The translations under genes were made by a program, and so were the position numbers. Under the pieces are notes generated by a model that saw only the letters and a list, made by a program, of their open reading frames with translations, made no database searches and was not told the origin of the DNA. Source: DATAXV01 sp036272915 (lineage in GTDB: Bacteria > Chloroflexota > Dormibacteria > Dormibacterales > Dormibacteraceae). From it: a stretch of 22,839 bases of DNA. Location of the stretch: NCBI GenBank assembly GCA_036272915.1, contig DATAXV010000137.1:1-22839 (forward strand). The letters are read 5' to 3'. The number at the start of each line of letters is the position of its first letter. The first letter of the stretch is position 1. Below are positions 21,357 through 22,839 of the stretch, one piece after another.

Positions 21357-21445
21357 GCGTTCGAATATACCTTGACGTCCAGTCCGTCCCGTGGTGGGTC
21401 ATTTATTTGCGTTCGCATCGCACATTGTTGTACGGTGCTGTCGAC
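21357..21445. promoter_or_regulatory. Divergent promoter region with repeated GCGTTCG
   Basis: The 89 bases between the Cys-rich gene and the MarR gene are A/T-richer than their surroundings. GCGTTCG occurs at 21357-21363 and again at 21409-21415, 52 bases apart (about five helical turns), each next to one of the divergent starts. The second copy is part of TGCG-TTCGCAT-CGCA (21408-21422), a short inverted repeat of the kind MarR proteins bind in their own promoters. Confidence 0.4.
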
Positions 21446-21904
21446 ATGGCCACCCGTCGGGACGACGTGAGAGACCTGGCCGCGGCTCTCGCCACGGTCA
21501 GCGGGAGCCTCGAGCGGGGGCGTCGCCGCAGCCGTGGGGCCACCACCCTGTCGACGCTTCAGGCGGTCGCGGCGCGAGGACCGGTCCGGCCGACCGACAT
21601 CGCCTCCGAGGTCGGTCTCCACCATTCCTCCATCACGCGTCAGATCCAGACCCTTCAGCAGCTGGGCCTGGTCCAGGTGGGCCCTGACCCCGACGACGGG
21701 CGGGCCAGCGCGATCAGCCTGACCGAGCGCGGGGCGAGCGAGATGGAGCGCCTGCTCGAGCACGGCGTCGACCGCTTCGTGGCCTTCGTCGCCGACTGGG
21801 ACGTGGAGGATGTGCGTCGACTTGCGGAGCTCCTGTGGCGCTTCGAGGAGTCGAAGGCGCGGGTGGGGCCTCCACGAGAGAGTTTTGTTGAGGAGACGAC
21901 GTGA
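21446..21904 (+). CDS. MarR-family transcriptional regulator
   Basis: 152 residues from ATG 21446, chosen because the translated fold begins there; the frame is open 122 codons further 5' without meaning. The winged helix-turn-helix lies at about 35-100: LSTLQAVAARGPVRPTDIASEVGLHHSSITRQIQTLQQLGLVQVGPDPDDGRASAISLTERG, with the typical DxR wing (DPDDGRA) of MarR proteins. Flanking helices (residues 5-30 and 105-140) should make the dimer. MarR proteins usually repress their own operon and are released by phenolics, oxidants or antibiotics. The stop overlaps the GTG of the membrane protein gene (GTGA at 21901-21904), so that gene is the likely target. Confidence 0.92.
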   Translation: MATRRDDVRDLAAALATVSGSLERGRRRSRGATTLSTLQAVAARGPVRPTDIASEVGLHHSSITRQIQTLQQLGLVQVGPDPDDGRASAISLTERGASEMERLLEHGVDRFVAFVADWDVEDVRRLAELLWRFEESKARVGPPRESFVEETT

Positions 21905-22839
21905 ACGAGAGCCTCGGTACACCCGGCCCGGCGGTCAGGCGCGGATGGCGCGACTGGCGAGGTTGGCCCATCGTTCTTCTGCTGGTGATCCCCACCACCG
22001 TCGCCGAGGTCCTGTTCGGCTCGACCACGCTCAGCGACCTGCCCGGGGTTGTGCTCGAGGCGGGCATGTACGGCTGCGGCGCGATCCTCATCAGAGAGGT
22101 CGTGCGGCGCCGCGGCGGAAGCTGGCCCTCCCTGCTCCTGCTCGGCGCCGCCTACGCGACCGTTGAGGAGGGGCTGGTCGAGCCGACCTGGTTCACGCCA
22201 CAGCTCTTCCACACCCATTGGGGCGTCCTCGCCGGCGTGTTCTGGCCCTACGCCGCGTTCAACATCGCCTACCACGCGGTCTGGAGCATCACCGTCCCGA
22301 TCCTGATCACCGAGCAGCTCTTTCCGTCCCGGCGCGACCAGTCGTGGATAGGGAACCGTGGACTGGGCATCGTCGCGGCCATCTACCTCATCGACTGCGG
22401 GGTCACCTGGGCCTTCTGGAACCTGGTCATCATCCCCTTGCTGATCCACGCCCACCCCCACGTCTCGCCCGTCCTCTTTGGCGCCTCGGGCGTGCTGCTC
22501 GTGGTTCTGCTGGCGCTCGGATGGTGGTCGACTCGCGCCTGGCCTGGCTTGCGTTCGACGGCGCGTGGCGCGGCACCTCACGCCGCCGTGGTCGGGGTGG
22601 CGGCCCTCATCGCCGGAGGGCTCTGGTTCGGCTGGGCGATCGCGCCCACCAGCCTGCTGCAGGCATTCCCCTTCGAACTGCTGCTGGTCTTTGATGCCCT
22701 GGTCGTGGCGGTGTCCGCCTGGCTGGTGGCGACCTGGTCACGCCGACCGGGTTGGGGCGACCTGCATATCGTCGCCGTCTGCACCGGTTCCCTGATCGCT
22801 CAGATGGGAGGTGGCTTCGTTCTCAACCAGTCCTCGCTC
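21901..22839 (+). CDS. Multipass membrane protein, 3' end outside the window
   Basis: The frame is open for 313 codons from GTG 21901 to the right edge, without a stop, so the gene is partial. The start overlaps the MarR stop by four bases. About eight hydrophobic segments can be seen, among them GWPIVLLLVIPTTVAEVLFG, SWPSLLLLGAAYATVEEGLV, LGIVAAIYLIDCGVTWAFWNLVIIPLL, VLFGASGVLLVVLLALGWW and AAVVGVAALIAGGLWFGWAI. Conserved-looking polar residues lie in the membrane parts: EE in ATVEEGLVEPTW and His in FNIAYHAVWS. The EE and the later Phe/His pair recall CPBP-type intramembrane proteases, but spacing does not match well, so I make no family call. Together with the MarR gene it is probably a self-regulated resistance or stress unit. 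Confidence 0.8.
   Translation, partial: MNESLGTPGPAVRRGWRDWRGWPIVLLLVIPTTVAEVLFGSTTLSDLPGVVLEAGMYGCGAILIREVVRRRGGSWPSLLLLGAAYATVEEGLVEPTWFTPQLFHTHWGVLAGVFWPYAAFNIAYHAVWSITVPILITEQLFPSRRDQSWIGNRGLGIVAAIYLIDCGVTWAFWNLVIIPLLIHAHPHVSPVLFGASGVLLVVLLALGWWSTRAWPGLRSTARGAAPHAAVVGVAALIAGGLWFGWAIAPTSLLQAFPFELLLVFDALVVAVSAWLVATWSRRPGWGDLHIVAVCTGSLIAQMGGGFVLNQSSL

Noticed and set aside
19551..21470. 639-codon plus-strand frame opposite the Nramp-like gene
   Set aside because: Gly/Asp/Glu/His-rich shadow; the minus strand encodes a coherent multi-helix transporter.
21901..22839. CPBP intramembrane protease assignment for the last gene
   Set aside because: EE and a later Phe/His are present, but spacing and the second His motif do not match well; left as a membrane protein of unknown family.
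1..22839. tRNA, rRNA, CRISPR array, insertion sequence or prophage
   Set aside because: No cloverleaf, conserved rRNA block, regular repeat-spacer pattern, transposase, integrase or terminal repeats seen by eye; a covariance-model scan was not possible.

Overview
The window is strongly G+C-rich, with long shadow frames opposite most genes. It looks like chromosomal DNA of a free-living aerobic bacterium of the Terrabacteria type (Actinomycetota, Chloroflexota or Dormibacterota-like). The pointers are an actinobacterial/chloroflexal style aa3 cytochrome oxidase, a MarP-like membrane serine protease, PRC-barrel proteins, a WYL regulator and lipoproteins with Ser/Pro/Thr-rich segments. No marker gene fixes the phylum, so this placement is an inference. 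I saw no rRNA, tRNA, CRISPR array, IS element or phage gene.

Layout. (1) 2-379: 3' end of an FKBP-type prolyl isomerase. (2) 864-4805: cytochrome c oxidase locus split into two divergent units. Subunit III and a zinc-ribbon/two-helix subunit-IV-like protein lie on the minus strand, subunits II and I on the plus strand; both units end in hairpins. (3) 4949-5370: decayed aminoglycoside-phosphotransferase-family pseudogene, then a small membrane protein on the minus strand. (4) 5823-7830: MarP-like CvpA/trypsin protease and a double PRC-barrel protein. (5) 7858-8383: a small hypothetical gene and a Trm112-like zinc protein on the minus strand. (6) 8565-10629: IclR regulator plus LarA-like (DUF2088) protein, adjacent and probably one operon. 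(7) 10642-13837: a lipoprotein (minus) divergent from a ThuA-like plus Gfo/Idh/MocA operon, separated by an unusually AT-rich regulatory region with strong palindromes. (8) 13877-14248: hypothetical protein (minus). (9) 14501-18358: tightly packed MacAB-like export operon (HlyD-type adaptor, ABC ATPase, FtsX/MacB permease, lipoprotein), preceded by three direct repeats. (10) 18361-21356, all minus: WYL regulator, small membrane protein, a divergent Nramp-type metal transporter with a DtxR/MntR-type box upstream, and a small Cys-rich protein. (11) 21446-22839: MarR regulator translationally coupled to a multipass membrane protein that runs off the window.

How the parts work together. The cox genes give the terminal oxidase of aerobic respiration. 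Genes 8565-13837 look like a carbohydrate/hydroxy-acid module: an IclR-type regulator with a racemase-like enzyme, and sugar-operon proteins (ThuA, Gfo/Idh) behind operator-like palindromes. The efflux operon is a candidate envelope-stress or antimicrobial-peptide system. The Nramp/DtxR-box pair is a metal-homeostasis unit whose transporter lacks the standard Nramp motifs. The most notable signals are that transporter with its operator, the nested palindromes at 11966-12014, the direct repeats upstream of the export operon, the zinc-ribbon fused oxidase subunit, and the pseudogene. I did not find convincing evidence of a wholly new multi-gene system.
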